A stretch of DNA of 64,000 nt from Tubulanus polymorphus. Lineage: Eukaryota > Nemertea > Palaeonemertea > Tubulaniformes > Tubulanidae. Below are positions 27,901 to 39,208 of this stretch, one piece after another (position 1 is the first letter of the stretch; each line of letters starts with the position of its first letter). Under the pieces are notes generated by a model that worked only from the letters and a program-made list of their open reading frames with translations, ran no database searches and had not been told where the DNA came from. The translations under genes and the position numbers were made by a program. The DNA lies in assembly GCF_964204645.1 (NCBI RefSeq), contig NC_134029.1:12330850-12394849 (forward strand). Reading direction: 5' to 3'.

Positions 27901-30332
27901 TCAATGGAAGGTTGTGCGTGCATTTTCTAAGTTTGTACACTTAGATAAGAGCCTAACTTATTTGCCTGCCAAGGGTCGCCAGAGAAGTTAGATGGGGGTC
28001 AATTTTCAGGTCTCAATTTTCAGGTTTCAACTATCTCTGACACTCATTTATGAGGTTTTGGCAGGAGGCGCCTAGGCTAAACGGACCCCCAGCCCAAGGG
28101 TTTTAATGGTTCTATACCTTAGGACCCCTTTTAAATACCTGAGAAGTTTCAGAACCCTAGAGGGTCGCCTGAGAAGTAAGAAGGGGGTCACTTTTCAGGT
28201 CACAACTTGGTGTATTTTCAACTATCTCAAACACTCATTTTCACAGTTTGGGCAGGGGATGACTAGGCTCATCGGACCCCAGCAAAATAATTCTGCTCCG
28301 CAAATAAGAGTCTAGGGTCATTTTCTAAGCGTCGTACACTTAGATAAGACCATCCCCTATCTAAAAAAATATTGTAGGGTGCTAAGAGCTTTCTACAAAG
28401 TCGGCCGGGAAGTTAGAAGGGGTTCGCTTTTCGTGGTCGTGCGCTGCGGCCAGAGACCACTGGTATGGCCACGCGACACAGTTTCTCGCTCCACAACTAA
28501 GGGTCTAGGGCCCTTTTTAATGATTTGCGCACTTAGATTCGACCCTCCTCTGTCTAAAAAATTTGAGTGTGCTAAGAGCTTTCTAAAGGGTCACCCGAGA
28601 AGTTAGAAGGGGGTCCCTTTTCAGCTCTCAATCTCAAAAAACTCATTTTCGCAGTTGTGGCAGGGGGCACCTAGGCTCAACAGACCCGCGGCCCAGGGTT
28701 TTAAAGGTTCTATTCGTATTATAGGACCCCTTCTAAATACCAAAGGACCCTCCGACCCCCCGCAATGTGGTTCTGCGGCTGCCAGAGACCCCTGGTATGG
28801 CTGCGTGACAAAGTTTCTCACCCCACAACCACGGGTCTAAGGCCCTTTTTTAAGCTTTGCACATTTAGAATAGACACTCCCCTAGGCGCATAAGAAGATT
28901 CGGATCACTAGGTTCATTATTAGGGTCACCCAAGAAGTATGAAGGGGGTGGCTTTTCAGGTCTCAATGTAGTGTATTTTCAGTCTATCTCCGACACTCAT
29001 TCTCGCAGTTTGGGCAGGGGACAACTAGGTGCATCGGACCCCAGCAAAAAATTCTCAACAGACCCCCGGCCAAGGGTTTTAATGGTTCTATACTTACTAA
29101 ACCCCTTCTACATATCCGAGAAGTTTCAGAACCCTTGGCCCTCTCTACAGGGTCCTCCTACCCCCCTCCCCCCCCCGAAATGTGGTTGTGCGGCTGCCAG
29201 AGACCCCTGGTATGGCCGCACGACGTTTCTGGCTTCGCAACCCATGGTCTAAGGGCCTTCTTTTAAGCTTTGCACACTTCGATTAGACCTTCCCCTAAGT
29301 GCCTCAGAAGTTTCAGAGCCCTAGGGCCACTATCAAGGGTTGCCCGAGAAGTTAGAAGGGGGTCACTTTTCAGGCCTTAATGTAGTGTATTTTCAGTCTG
29401 CAACCCTCATTTTTGCCGTTTGGGTGCCTAGGCTCAACGGACCCACGGCCCCAAGATTTTAATGGTTCAGTATTATAGGACCCTTCTAAATACCTGAGAA
29501 GTTTCAGAGCCCTCTCTAAAGATTCCTCTGACCACCCCAAATGTGGGCCTGCGGCGGCCAGAGACCCCTGGTATGGCAGGGCAACAAAGTTTCTAGCTCC
29601 GCAACCAAGGGTCTAGGGCCTTTTTTTAAGCTTTGCCCATTTAGATTAAACCCTCTTCTAGGTGCCTAATAAGTTGCACAGCCATTTCGCAGTTTGGCCA
29701 CTCATTTTCGCAGTTTGGGCATGGGGCGCCTAGGCTCAACAGTACCCCGCCCCAGGCTTTTAATGGTTCTATATGTACGATAGGACCCCGTCTAAATACG
29801 CGAGAAGTTTTAGAGCCCTAGGCCCTCTCTAAAGGGTGGAGCGCATCCCCGGAAAATTTTTCAGCTCTGCGAATAAGTCAAGGGTCCTTTCTAAGCCCCG
29901 TACCCTTAAATAAGATCTCCCCTAACTAAAAAAATATTGGAGGGTGCTAAGAGTTTTCTAAAGGGTCGCCCAAGAAATTAGAAGAGGGTAGCTTTTTAGC
30001 TCTCGATCTCCGACACTCATTTTCATGGTTTGGGCAGGGACGCATAGGCTCAACGGTCCCACGGCCAAAGGTTTTAATAGTTCTGTACGTACAATAAGAA
30101 CCCTTCTTAATACCCGAGAAATTTCAGAGTCTAAAAAGGGTCCTCTCTAAAGGGTCCTCCGACACCTGGAAAAGTGGTTGCGTGGCAGCGTGAGGTCCAT
30201 GGTATGGCCGCGCAACAAAGTTTCTGGCTCCGCAACCAAGGGTCTAAGGCCCTTTTTAAACTTTGTACACTTAGATTTAACCTTTCACTAACAGCCTGAG
30301 ATGTTTCAGAGTCCTATGGCCACTATTAAGGT
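27901..30332. repeat. GC-richer degenerate tandem repeat, unit about 420 bp
   Basis: Recurring blocks such as GAGAAGTTAGAAGGGGGTCA (near 27,970; 28,165; 28,405; 28,590; 28,925; 29,340; 29,970), GCAGTTTGGGCAGGGG, CCAGAGACCCCTGGTATGG and TAAGCTTTGCACACTTAGA occur in constant order but with variable internal deletions. Spacing is therefore irregular, about 190-630 bp, with 416 bp between the well-kept copies at 28,831 and 29,247. Base composition is much more GC-rich than the flanking satellite. Several short ORFs cross the block but do not follow the repeat unit, so I do not call genes here. Confidence 0.85.
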
Positions 30333-30660
30333 ACAAATGGACAAATGGAGTCTGTAAAAGAAAATGCTATGATTTTTGTGAAGTTAGTTTTAATTAAGTT
30401 TAACACAACTTATTATGCTGATGAAACGTTTTCCTTAGAAAGAATGACACAATGTTAAAATTCATAGCATTCTATTGGTTAATTTCAATTGAAATCATGG
30501 GGTAAATCTTATCTTTTATTTAAGGAATGACTGTTTCCACGAACTTTATAAAAGCGCTGCAACTGACTACACTCAGAACAAATGTTTGACCACCTATTGG
30601 GGAATACTTCTACTTCAATTATCTTCTATTATAATTATATCAAATTGAATGTAAACTTAT
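30333..30660. repeat. Diverged satellite monomer fragment
   Basis: Resumes satellite similarity at ATGGACAAATGG, overlapping by about 70 bp the monomer position at which the array stopped at 27,540. Conserved order continues: AACTTATTATGCTGATGAA, TTCTATTGGTTAATTTC, GACTGTTTCCACGAACTT, ACCTATTGGGGAATACTTC. The TTCTAGAA block has decayed to TTCATAGCA. The GC-rich repeat therefore sits between two parts of the same satellite. Confidence 0.85.
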
Positions 30661-31320
30661 CATGTACATGTAGGTAATTGTCAAACAGATCATATAAGCC
30701 TGAACATGAATTAGATTCATACGGTAATGTAAATATTTTGTCATATACATTTTTTAAGACAACAAAATAAAGCAGATCCTTTTCTTTGAATAGGAGCAAC
30801 ACCTTATATCAAAATCTGATCACTCAATATGAAGAGAATTGTTTGAACCGTTGGAGTTCACACATTATTCAAGAAAACTGTATTCAGATATATCCGTCCG
30901 ATATGCACAGGTCCTTGGATAAAAGATAAGTTTTTCCAAGGGTAACTCATACCCATACAAATAGTAAATTTTTGAGATACTGAAGAGAGAATCTGGTCAT
31001 TTAAAGCAAATAGAATTTCTTGGATTGAAGTTTGTATAGTATTCATAAAAACTGTATTTAGATTATCGGTCCTAGAGTTGCACAGGTTGGATAAGACACA
31101 AGTATTTTTCAGGTATAATAATGACCATCACAATCATATATTTTTGAGATGCCTTAATAGAGTATATTTATCTGAAGAGAGAAAAACGAAATGAAGTAAA
31201 ATAAAATCAATTTTGTTAATCCAATTGTACTCCTACTTGGAAAGCTCTCAGAATTTAAACAATCTCATAAAGTGATGATAGGTTTCTTACATTTTTGTAG
31301 TTTGTTTTATAGACAGGTGA
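30661..31320. repeat. 660-bp tandem duplication, copy 1 (diverged satellite)
   Basis: Starts CATGTACATGTAGG and ends AGACAGGTGA. It is nearly identical to the next 660 bp, with only a handful of substitutions (GAATAGG/GAAAAGG, CTGGTCAT/CTGATCAT, CATCACAATC/CATCAAAATC). The content is an old satellite variant, well diverged from the array core, so the duplication is recent but its template is old. Confidence 0.95.
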
Positions 31321-31980
31321 CATGTAAATGTAGGTAATTGTCAAACAGATCATATAAGCCTGAACATGAATTAGATTCATACGGTAATGTAAATATTTTG
31401 TCATATACATTTTTTAAGACAACAAAATAAAGCAGATCCTTTTCTTTGAAAAGGAGCAACACCTTATATCAAAATCTGATCACTCAATATGAAGAGAATT
31501 GTTTGAACCGTTGGAGTTCACACATTATTCAAGAAAACTGTATTCAGATATATCCGTCCGATATGCACAGGTCCTTGGATAAAAGATAAGTTTTTCCAAG
31601 GGTAACTCATACCCATACAAATAGTAAATTTTTGAGATACTGAAGAGAGAATCTGATCATTTAAAGCAAATAGAATTTCTTGGATTGAAGTTTGTATAGT
31701 ATTCATAAAAACTGTATTTAGATTATCGGTCCTAGAGTTGCACAGGTTGGATAAGACACAAGTATTTTTCAGGTATAATAATGACCATCAAAATCATATA
31801 TTTTTGAGATGCCTTAATAGAGTATATTTATCTAAAGAGAGAAAAACGAAATGAAATAAAATAAAATCAATTTTGTTAATCCAATTGTACTCCTACTTGG
31901 AAAGCTCTCAGAATTTAAACAATCTCATAAAGTGATGATAGGTTTCTTACATTTTTGTAGTTTGTTTTATAGACAGGTGA
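31321..31980. repeat. 660-bp tandem duplication, copy 2
   Basis: Exact 660-bp offset from copy 1, with the same right end AGACAGGTGA. After 31,980 the diverged satellite continues with TTGAATTCAGAACATTTTA. Confidence 0.95.
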
Positions 31981-32520
31981 TTGAATTCAGAACATTTTAT
32001 TTCCCTGATGAATCATTAACAAGTAATAGCATTCTATCGGATAATTCTTTTTGAAATAATAGGGTTAATCTGATCTTTCATTTGAGGAGTGACTGTTTCC
32101 ACAAACAGACTACCCAGAACAAATGTTTGACGACCTATTTGGGAATACTTCTGCTTCATTTTATATTAAATTGAATAGAAATTTGTCATTTACATGTAGG
32201 ATAGTATCAAATACAAGCTTGAACACAGATTAGATTTAAACTTTTATGTAGATATCTTGTCATATACTTTACTTGCGACAAGGATATCCAACAAATCCTT
32301 TCTTTAAAGTATGATATATCAGTCTAATATAACGTTCCTTATAAATTAAATGTAGCTTTATTATATACTTGTAGGGAAGTGTTAAACACATCAAATAGAC
32401 GCCTCAACATTCATTAGATTTATATGGTTACATAGATATTTTGACTTATACATTTTTGAGTGCAAGGAACTATGACAAATCCTTATATTTCAATATAAAC
32501 GGAACCTCATTTCTAAATCC
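31981..32520. repeat. Strongly diverged satellite remnants
   Basis: Two successive partial monomers can be followed by block order. CCTGATGAATCATT, GACTGTTTCCACAAAC and TATTTGGGAATACTTC are at 31,995-32,150. ACATGTAGG, then CATATACTTT at about 32,190-32,280, and CTTGTAGGGAAGTG with ATCAAATAGACG at 32,360-32,410 follow. Length and sequence are much altered. Confidence 0.75.
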
Positions 32521-32589
32521 TTCGTTTCATTTGATATATGGATATATACTTACTTACACATAGAAATGTGTAAGGAAAATAGAACAATT

Positions 32590-33050
32590 CAAATCCTCAA
32601 AATACATACTTTAATTAAAAGGGAAAATATTGTTCTTAATAGTCAGTTAATAACCAGTTTGCATGAAAGTAGTAATGATGATAGTAATTCGTTTGAGTCC
32701 CGAATTTAAATCCTCAAAATATATACTTTAAATGGGAAAATAACCAGTTAATAAACAGTTTGCGTGAACACTAGACTTTTGTTTAGTCACAAATCTTTGA
32801 ATGTAGACAGGGGACTATAGTTTCTCAAAAAGGAGATAGGAATTCGTCTGAGTCCTGAATTTAAATCCTCAAAATACATACTTTAATTAAAAGGGAAAAT
32901 ATTGTTCTTAATAGTCAGTTAATAACCAGTTTGCATGAACTCTAGACTTTTTGTTGTTAAGTCACAAATATGCATGTACACAGAGGACTATAGTTCATCG
33001 TAGTGGAGATAGTAATTCATTTGAGTCCCCAATTTAAATCCTCAAAAACC
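32590..33050. repeat. Imperfect tandem repeat, unit about 110-170 bp
   Basis: The block AATCCTCAAAATACATACTT recurs near 32,600, 32,705 and 32,868 and is broken at 33,040. It is followed each time by GGGAAAATA, TAACCAGTTTGCATGAA and, in two copies, GTCACAAAT and GGACTATAGTT. The 32,600 and 32,868 copies are closest to each other. No coding signal. Confidence 0.85.
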
Positions 33051-34074
33051 CAGGAGATTCATTCCACTTTCTGGCAGTAGAATGTGTCTGCATATGCGTG
33101 TGAGCACTATGCTGTTGTGTGGTACTATATAACTAATACTGTCTTGTGGGAATGTTTGTCTTTGACCCAGTAATTATATAGATTTGCCCCCAATGAGATT
33201 TTATCACCATGATCATAGGTTCACAGAACAGTTAGTCTCAACATCAATTTGTTTCGACAAATAACAAAACAACTTCACTTTGAATTGAAGCAGAACCGTT
33301 CAAAACCTGATTATCAAATGTGGACAGAATTTCTTGCAACTTGAAGCTTCATTAAAGATCTGTATTCACATGAATCAGTCCTAAAAGTTACAAAGTAATA
33401 AATCCCCACCCAGATTGTATATTCTAGATGTCTTCATTGAGTATTCATAGAGAATAACTATTATTAAAATATTGATATTCTGTTAATATCCCTGGTTGAA
33501 AAACCATAAAAAGTTAACATACTGATTAAGTTTCATTAGGTCTATGGATGTATGAAAGTTTAACAGGGTCAATATAGAAAAGATCATACATTTCTCCAGA
33601 TGGTTTTATTAGCCACATTCACAATAGTTTTAGAAGGGTCTAAATTTGACCTCACTGATTTAGAACAGACCACGGACTCTAAAATGTTTTAGTCCATGAA
33701 GAGACCAAGCATTCACCTAAGTGAAACATCTGTTCCATTCAGTTTCATTTTAAACCAAACCAATTTAGACTAAATGATCAAATATCTAGAACGGACTGAA
33801 TCTGTGTGCGTGGACAGAAACATCCCAGGTCCATTCTAAATTCTGAGTCTCGGCGGTATGAATTTAATTAAAGTTAACTGGTCACCTAATCACCATCAAA
33901 CTGATAAATATAGTTTTCAAATTCAATATCATTTCAATATAAGTAGAATGATGTTTATTGATCTTAAAATCTGTCAAATGTGCTGGTCACAGAATATTCG
34001 TCCTCTTTACTTGATTTGAAAATAACCTAGATTTACTATAGATTGTTGTGTCCAGGAAAATCCATTCGTCAAAT
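33051..34074. other. AT-rich DNA without recognised feature
   Basis: I see no long ORF, tRNA, terminal repeat or similarity to other parts of the window. Confidence 0.5.
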
Positions 34075-34230
34075 CTTTTCAATAAGAAAGAGTAATAAAA
34101 TGTTAAAATTATAGCATTTTATAGGATACTTTAACTGAAATCATAACTTGTGGTCTCATTATTTTATTGAGTGATTGTTGCCACAACTTTTATCAAAGCG
34201 CTGCAACTGACTATGGATAAACAATCCACA
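34075..34230. repeat. Isolated relic of a satellite monomer
   Basis: Block order matches the satellite: AAGAAAGAGTAATAAAATGT, AAATTATAGCATTTTATAGG, AACTGAAATCATAA, TTATTGAGTGATTGTTGCCA and AAAGCGCTGCAACTGACTAT. It lies about 1.5 kb beyond the last continuous satellite sequence and is the most decayed copy. The array once reached here, or a monomer moved here. Confidence 0.7.
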
Positions 34231-35182
34231 TAAATGTACGTATATTCAATATAAAAAATTTTTCTTAATGGAAACTACAAAATTACAATTATTAACAGGG
34301 TTTTGATTACTTGAGGTAGATAATGCCAAATTCCCATGACCACAATTCAATTTTCAATTTACAACAGCTTTCATGAACAATAACAACCTTGATATGCTAT
34401 TACTTATTGTAAAAGGTTGAAATTGGTGATTTATATCAGTAAAAGTAAAGCTGTTGTATTTGAGAAAAGAAAGTCTGCTAGGCAAACTGTATATAACATC
34501 AATGGATGTCATCCTCTAGACTAGATACCTAAAACCTCAAGCAATCATGATTGCTCGTAGCTAAAACTGACTTTACGCTAGAAAATATCTCACATCATTA
34601 TCGCAAAGCCAAAGAATTTCGGTCAGTATATATAGATGTTCCAACCACAAATTACAAATGGAGAGGGATAGATAAGAAAAAAAGCCACAATACGCAATAT
34701 GGAACCAGGGACATACACAACCTGGGTCGCATATATAGGACTGTATATTGGGGTACATAAGTCCAGAAGCCCACTCAAATCTCATGCCGACATATATCTT
34801 CGTTACTTTGAAACAGAACATTAAAATTGGAGTAGCTTCAAATCTCTCCTTAGAGCCTACGAGATCAATCACTCTTAATATTTAGAATCTGAACTCAAGC
34901 ACATCAAACAATTCCTCTCTCAAATAGAATAGGGCCTGCTGATATATTACACTTATGTAATCTTATGTTAAAACAATGAATCCTGAGGACCTAATCAGAT
35001 GCGGTATACATAAAATTCCCAGTGGTTAATAAGAAAAGGTTTTTATTAGAGAAACTGGCTGATCACTCATCATATGAATAAAAGTACACAGATGTTCCAT
35101 GAATGATAAACCTGAAAGTTCATAGTTTTATCATAGTATCTTCGAAACTGGTCAAATTTTCAATTTCAATCACAGGTAATTA
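34231..35182. other. Unclassified; weak overlapping ORFs at 34,551-34,872
   Basis: Two overlapping ORFs, 69 aa on plus (34,551-34,760) and 99 aa on minus (34,573-34,872), show no motif I recognise. Overlap on both strands in AT-rich DNA argues against a gene. The rest shows nothing. Confidence 0.3.
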
Positions 35183-35187
35183 ATTAT

Positions 35188-35892
35188 CAGGGGTAGATCT
35201 AAGGGGGGTGAATAGGAGATAAAAATTTTCTGCGAGGGGCTTCTTCGTGTCAATATCCTCTAAGAAGATGAAATAAGAATGTTATTAGCTGCCTCAGAAT
35301 CAAAAATAACAGTAGCATTGCGACTTTATTGTATTATATACCTATTATATGACGCCGTACTATGCTACGAGCAATACGAGTTTGAGATCTCCAGGTGAAG
35401 ATATCATAAAATACACTTATGTACTGAATTGCTGATGACATTTTGACTGTGAAATAGTGATATTTAATACAGTTGATTGAACCATTTACGAGAGGTGCGG
35501 ATCTGCACTTACTTTACCGGACCATTCCGTTGTAGATGAGTTAGTGTATCTCCACCCATTCCGCTAGGCCGTATATGTATCCGATAAACGATTATTTTCC
35601 CAATCATAACTATTTGACTTCTTTCCCAATCTGTGTCAAAAATTTCCCAAAACAGTACCATGACAAATACTTGAGAAATGACCTGCTTCCCCTAATAATC
35701 TCATCAAAATTATCAATACCTCATCCTGGCCACGGCTCAGCAGGTTGTCATAATTTTCACAGAAACCATCGCACAAATACTGTCAAATTCCACCATTTTC
35801 CCAGAGGCTTTTTCAAAATTCGAGCTAATTGCAGTCTCTTCATTACGTTTCTTGTCAGCCATCCCCCTTGAAAAATCCTAGATCTGCCCCTG
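35188..35892. mobile_element. Non-autonomous DNA transposon, 705 bp, CAGGGG...CCCCTG ends
   Basis: The left end CAGGGGTAGATCTAAG and the right end CTAGATCTGCCCCTG form a terminal inverted repeat of about 15 bp with one or two mismatches. Further inside, GGGGGGTGA on the left answers CATCCCCCTT on the right. The element is flanked by ATTAT on both sides (35,183-35,187 and 35,893-35,897), a plausible 5-bp target duplication. CAGGG-type ends are common in hAT elements, but those duplicate 8 bp, so the superfamily is left open. A 98-aa ORF inside (35,575-35,871) has no transposase features and is probably chance. Confidence 0.7.
35400..35520 (+). repeat. Dispersed repeat, GAGGTGCGGATCTGCACTT family
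   Basis: The stretch with CTGAATTGCTGATGACATTT, TGATTGAACCATTTACG and AGGTGCGGATCTGCACTT is repeated inverted at 62,005-62,130, and its end again at 63,440-63,500. At 62 kb it sits next to a tRNA-like head, so it may be SINE body sequence. Here it lies inside the 35,188-35,892 element. Confidence 0.75.
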
Positions 35893-37399
35893 ATTATATC
35901 CATGCAATGACCTTAGAAACTGACACATAGAATCAGCTATTATCACAGAAAATCTGAAAACTTTCAACTCTAATACGGGTTACTCTAGGCCTATAACAAA
36001 GTCTTATCTCCATACATTATCTGGAATAAACATACTGCTAAATAATCGTTGTCTATGTACCTATTTTGTCTTATCTTAGAAATTGTCTCTTAAGTGGCTT
36101 TCACTTGGGATTTTTGGCTTACAAAGTAACATACTTGTCCGGTACCAAATTAGCTTGAATACCACACTTTCGGGGTGTTTGCACATGATTCTGCACTTAG
36201 TGAGACAGCTTTAAAGTAATCTGATACTGAAAATGATTTAAAGATGGTGCTTCCAAGCTATCATCATTATGTTGTATATATTTTAAAATCCATTCTGAAC
36301 CAAATCTCCTACCTAGCGAACAGCAGTTTGACCATTTGGTGTACAACTAACTATCTAATGTCAGCGATAACCATCCAATGTCAGTGAAATACATTCATCA
36401 TCACATATTGTTGATAGTTAGGGTTTAACAATGCTAATAAGTATTTTCGTTCTTTTTAGTAGCTTCTTATGCTAATAACTATTGAAAAATCGGCCACATA
36501 TGTGAATAAATTACTCCAATCATCCTGGTTGAGTGTAGCGTACAAAGTACCATCTTGCTACGCGCCAAATCTGCGTTCAACCTATAGAAAATATACGGCC
36601 AGCTCAATGCCGTATTGACATGGGCTTTTTGGATTATATTACAATCATATTACGATTATATTACAATTTTCATTTCATTGATAATAGGATTTAGTTAAAA
36701 CCTCGAAACGTGAGAAAAACATCTATCTAATCATCATCATTGTGATTGCACGGGCCTAACAGTCATACATTCGAGAGAGCATCATATTTCAGGCAATAGG
36801 CATTCAAAATTGCCCTTGGTAACAATTGTTGAAACTATTTGTACTAGTACTCATGAAAACACTCAGTTTGGATTAGTGTTTTGTGAGGTAGAATAAGAAG
36901 GCAAAATATCTTCTAAGAGTAATTCGTAAGAAAAATTGGTAAATAGGAGATAATTTTTTCTCAAAATATTGCCACTTTTTAATTAGATTTGTTCATTCTA
37001 ACAAGCCTGAAGCTCCGTTTCTCGTCTTAAAATTATACAAATTGCAAAGATACATACAATATGTGCAGTATTTTTCAATTAACACAGACAGTGGTCGGCA
37101 GGAACAAACACTTCAGATCAATTTGCTCTTTCCCTATGAATTACGCTGAGTAGATTAAATAGACCTTTTTGCTGAATGAGATTTATTTGCAATGTCTTGA
37201 CAACTAAAAAATAATAATAATGGATTGTCAACCTAATGGACATAAATCCCCAATGATACCGCATATGACTCAATATCTGAAAGCTGTTTACAATTCAAAA
37301 ATTCAAAATTCAAATACGTCATGCAATTTGGTCAAAAGTTCAGAGGAAATATCCAATTAAGGAAATTAAATCTATAGTGAGTAGATTTTGGCATAAATA
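35893..37399. other. Unclassified AT-rich DNA
   Basis: No coding frame, terminal repeat or similarity to other parts of the window was noticed. Confidence 0.45.
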
Positions 37400-37850
37400 C
37401 ATAACATTATGTGCAGACATTACACACTGTAAACTGTCAATGGCCCTCTGCAACTTTATCATGTCCATGAGACCTTCTGCAACTTTAGGTAATAATCCCT
37501 ATGTAACTTTCAGTGAAAAACTTTCTGCAACTTTCTCATCAAAAACTTTATCCTCCTGTAGAGGACAGCACTTCCTGAAAATGTCCATAGTCCATAGAGA
37601 TCTGTCCATGCATTTTTGTCCAAGGGATTGTGCAACTTTCTGTGGAATCATTAATGTAATGCAATTATTTTGACAGCGGAAAAGAATTTTAAGATAATTT
37701 TTGGTCATTATGTCTTATTAATATGTTTTAGAAGATACTAAATCAACATTCTGGTGAAAATCAAACACTTTATAACATAAAATCATCTATAGAAATTTAC
37801 ATTGTTTATAAAGTTGCACAAGGTATTAAAGTTGCACAAGGGTTCATTCG
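37400..37850 (-). repeat. Scattered AAAGTTGCA-type short repeats related to the satellite motif
   Basis: On the minus strand the phrase AAAGTTGCA(C/G)A(A/G) followed by GG.C..ATGGACA recurs several times between 37,430 and 37,650. On the plus strand it appears twice at 37,808-37,840 (AAAGTTGCACAAGG). The same phrase, AAAGTTGCACAAGGTCTATG, is in every satellite monomer. Open frames on both strands (37,377-37,673 plus; 37,499-37,708 minus) are products of this repetition. Confidence 0.6.
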
Positions 37851-37857
37851 TACAAAC

Positions 37858-37912
37858 GCTACGACGGACGGACGGACAGACGGACGAAAAGTGAACGCAA
37901 GTGGGCTAAAGA
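37858..37912 (+). mobile_element. 3' end of a pearl/Helentron-like element (fragment)
   Basis: ACGG-type tetranucleotides followed by GACGAAAAGTGAACGCAA and AGTGGGCTAAA match the right end of the elements at 41.6, 60.4 and 61.57 kb. The hairpin segment GGGACTAAAGTCCC is deleted here. Confidence 0.7.
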
Positions 37913-38277
37913 TTAGCGTAGTCTATTCAGAGTTAAGATATGACAATAAGAATGACATTCTTAAGCATTCACAAAATGATTGGGTATGTGACCCTGGAGA
38001 TAATATGCCATTTTAGTTTGAAATTCAGGCCTCCCAGTGCCCCTTACAAACCTTAGAGGATAGTTCTTAGGTTCTTAGAGGACATGATTTGAAAGGTAGA
38101 GGACATATAGGAAAACAAGAAAATTAATTCCAATAAATAATTTGACGTCTGCGAAAAAATGTAGAATTGCGGACTTGCAAATTTGAAACCGAAGTTTTAA
38201 GAAATTTTGGGAATTATGAGATTTGGGGATTGGTTAGGTGATACAGGTCTTCGACTGTAAAAAGTGGTTTAATTTTT

Positions 38278-38487
38278 TTAATTAGAAATTTTCAATAGTG
38301 ATAACTTGCCACCGACTTCATTCACTTTTGCCTCTAAGCTGGTCTGTAGCTTCATTGCCTCCATGGTTGAGGAAAGAGCCCTTCTGGTGTCTCCGACCAC
38401 GACTTTGGAGCTTATCATGTGGCCTAGCCCGGTCGGTTTGGTTGCCACTCGATATCCTCTCGAGTCTTGGTTGAAGTATGGCCATTG
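38278..38487 (-). pseudogene. Possible coding fragment, unrecognised
   Basis: A minus-strand frame of about 69 codons is open between stops. It lies in DNA clearly richer in GC than its surroundings. Its composition is protein-like: a basic, glycine-containing first half and then a helical stretch around MEAMKLQTSLEAKVNEVGG that could form a coiled coil. A second minus frame, starting with a methionine at 38,493 (read leftwards), and one plus frame (38,306-38,500) are also open, so the choice of frame is uncertain. No family recognised. It may be an exon or a piece of a mobile-element ORF. Confidence 0.3.
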
Positions 38488-38944
38488 TCATTTGAAATAA
38501 CTTGCTTATGTAATGCTGTATGAATTATGTATGTGTTTTGTATGTTATATTTTCTTATTCTAAAATTTGTAACTTGTGTTTTGTATATTGTATTTTCTTA
38601 TTTCAAAATTTGTAACTTTATTGAATTTGGGAATTTTGGGAATTGCTAATGGGGATCGTTCTCACGAAACCAGCAAAATTACCCCAAATATCGAACATAT
38701 TTTCGAAAACATTTGAATATTGAAATTATAAGTTTACATATTTCTATATTGACCGCTTATAGCCGCTGATAAAATTCACGCCGGCCCTACACAGATGGCG
38801 GATAGATTGGTCATTTCACCAGCATCCCTATGTCAGGGTCTTACTTTTATTTCAGACTTCCCCATCGTGTATACATCCGTCATTTCAACCGAATAATCCA
38901 ATTTACTTATCATATCTATTTCAAATACAAATGATAAGATGCAT

Positions 38945-39008
38945 GATGCATGATTATATCAGAAGTGGGAGAATTTTATGCCTGCCACTTCTGGTATAGT
39001 CATGCATC
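38945..39008 (+). other. Long RNA-capable hairpin, 24-bp stem, 16-nt loop
   Basis: The arm GATGCATGATTATATCAGAA (extended by GTGG) pairs with CCACTTCTGGTATAGTCATG (extended by CATC). On the plus strand all 24 positions pair if two G-U wobbles are allowed; on the minus strand these become A-C mismatches. Size is close to a pre-miRNA stem, but the flanks do not continue the stem, as a canonical primary microRNA would. It could equally be the remnant of a small inverted-repeat element. Confidence 0.5.
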
Positions 39009-39208
39009 CATTACTATTACAATACGTCTTCTCATGATATTGCAATATAATATTTCGACGTTCAAATTGGGCTCATTATATTATCACAGGAAGACATTCT
39101 ACATCTTTGTCAATAATATTTGGCAAAATACCTTTTATGTGTACACATAGACCTGTGAAGTTTTGCACATCGGTTTACGGTTGAGATTTGTAAAATGATG
39201 CTGAATGG

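Noticed and set aside
28106-29252. Several 60-93 aa ORFs in the GC-rich repeat
   Set aside because: They do not follow the repeat unit, overlap on both strands and lack motifs; the GC content simply lowers stop frequency.
30858-31706. Two identical 62-aa ORFs
   Set aside because: They are identical only because the 660-bp block is duplicated; the parental satellite is non-coding.
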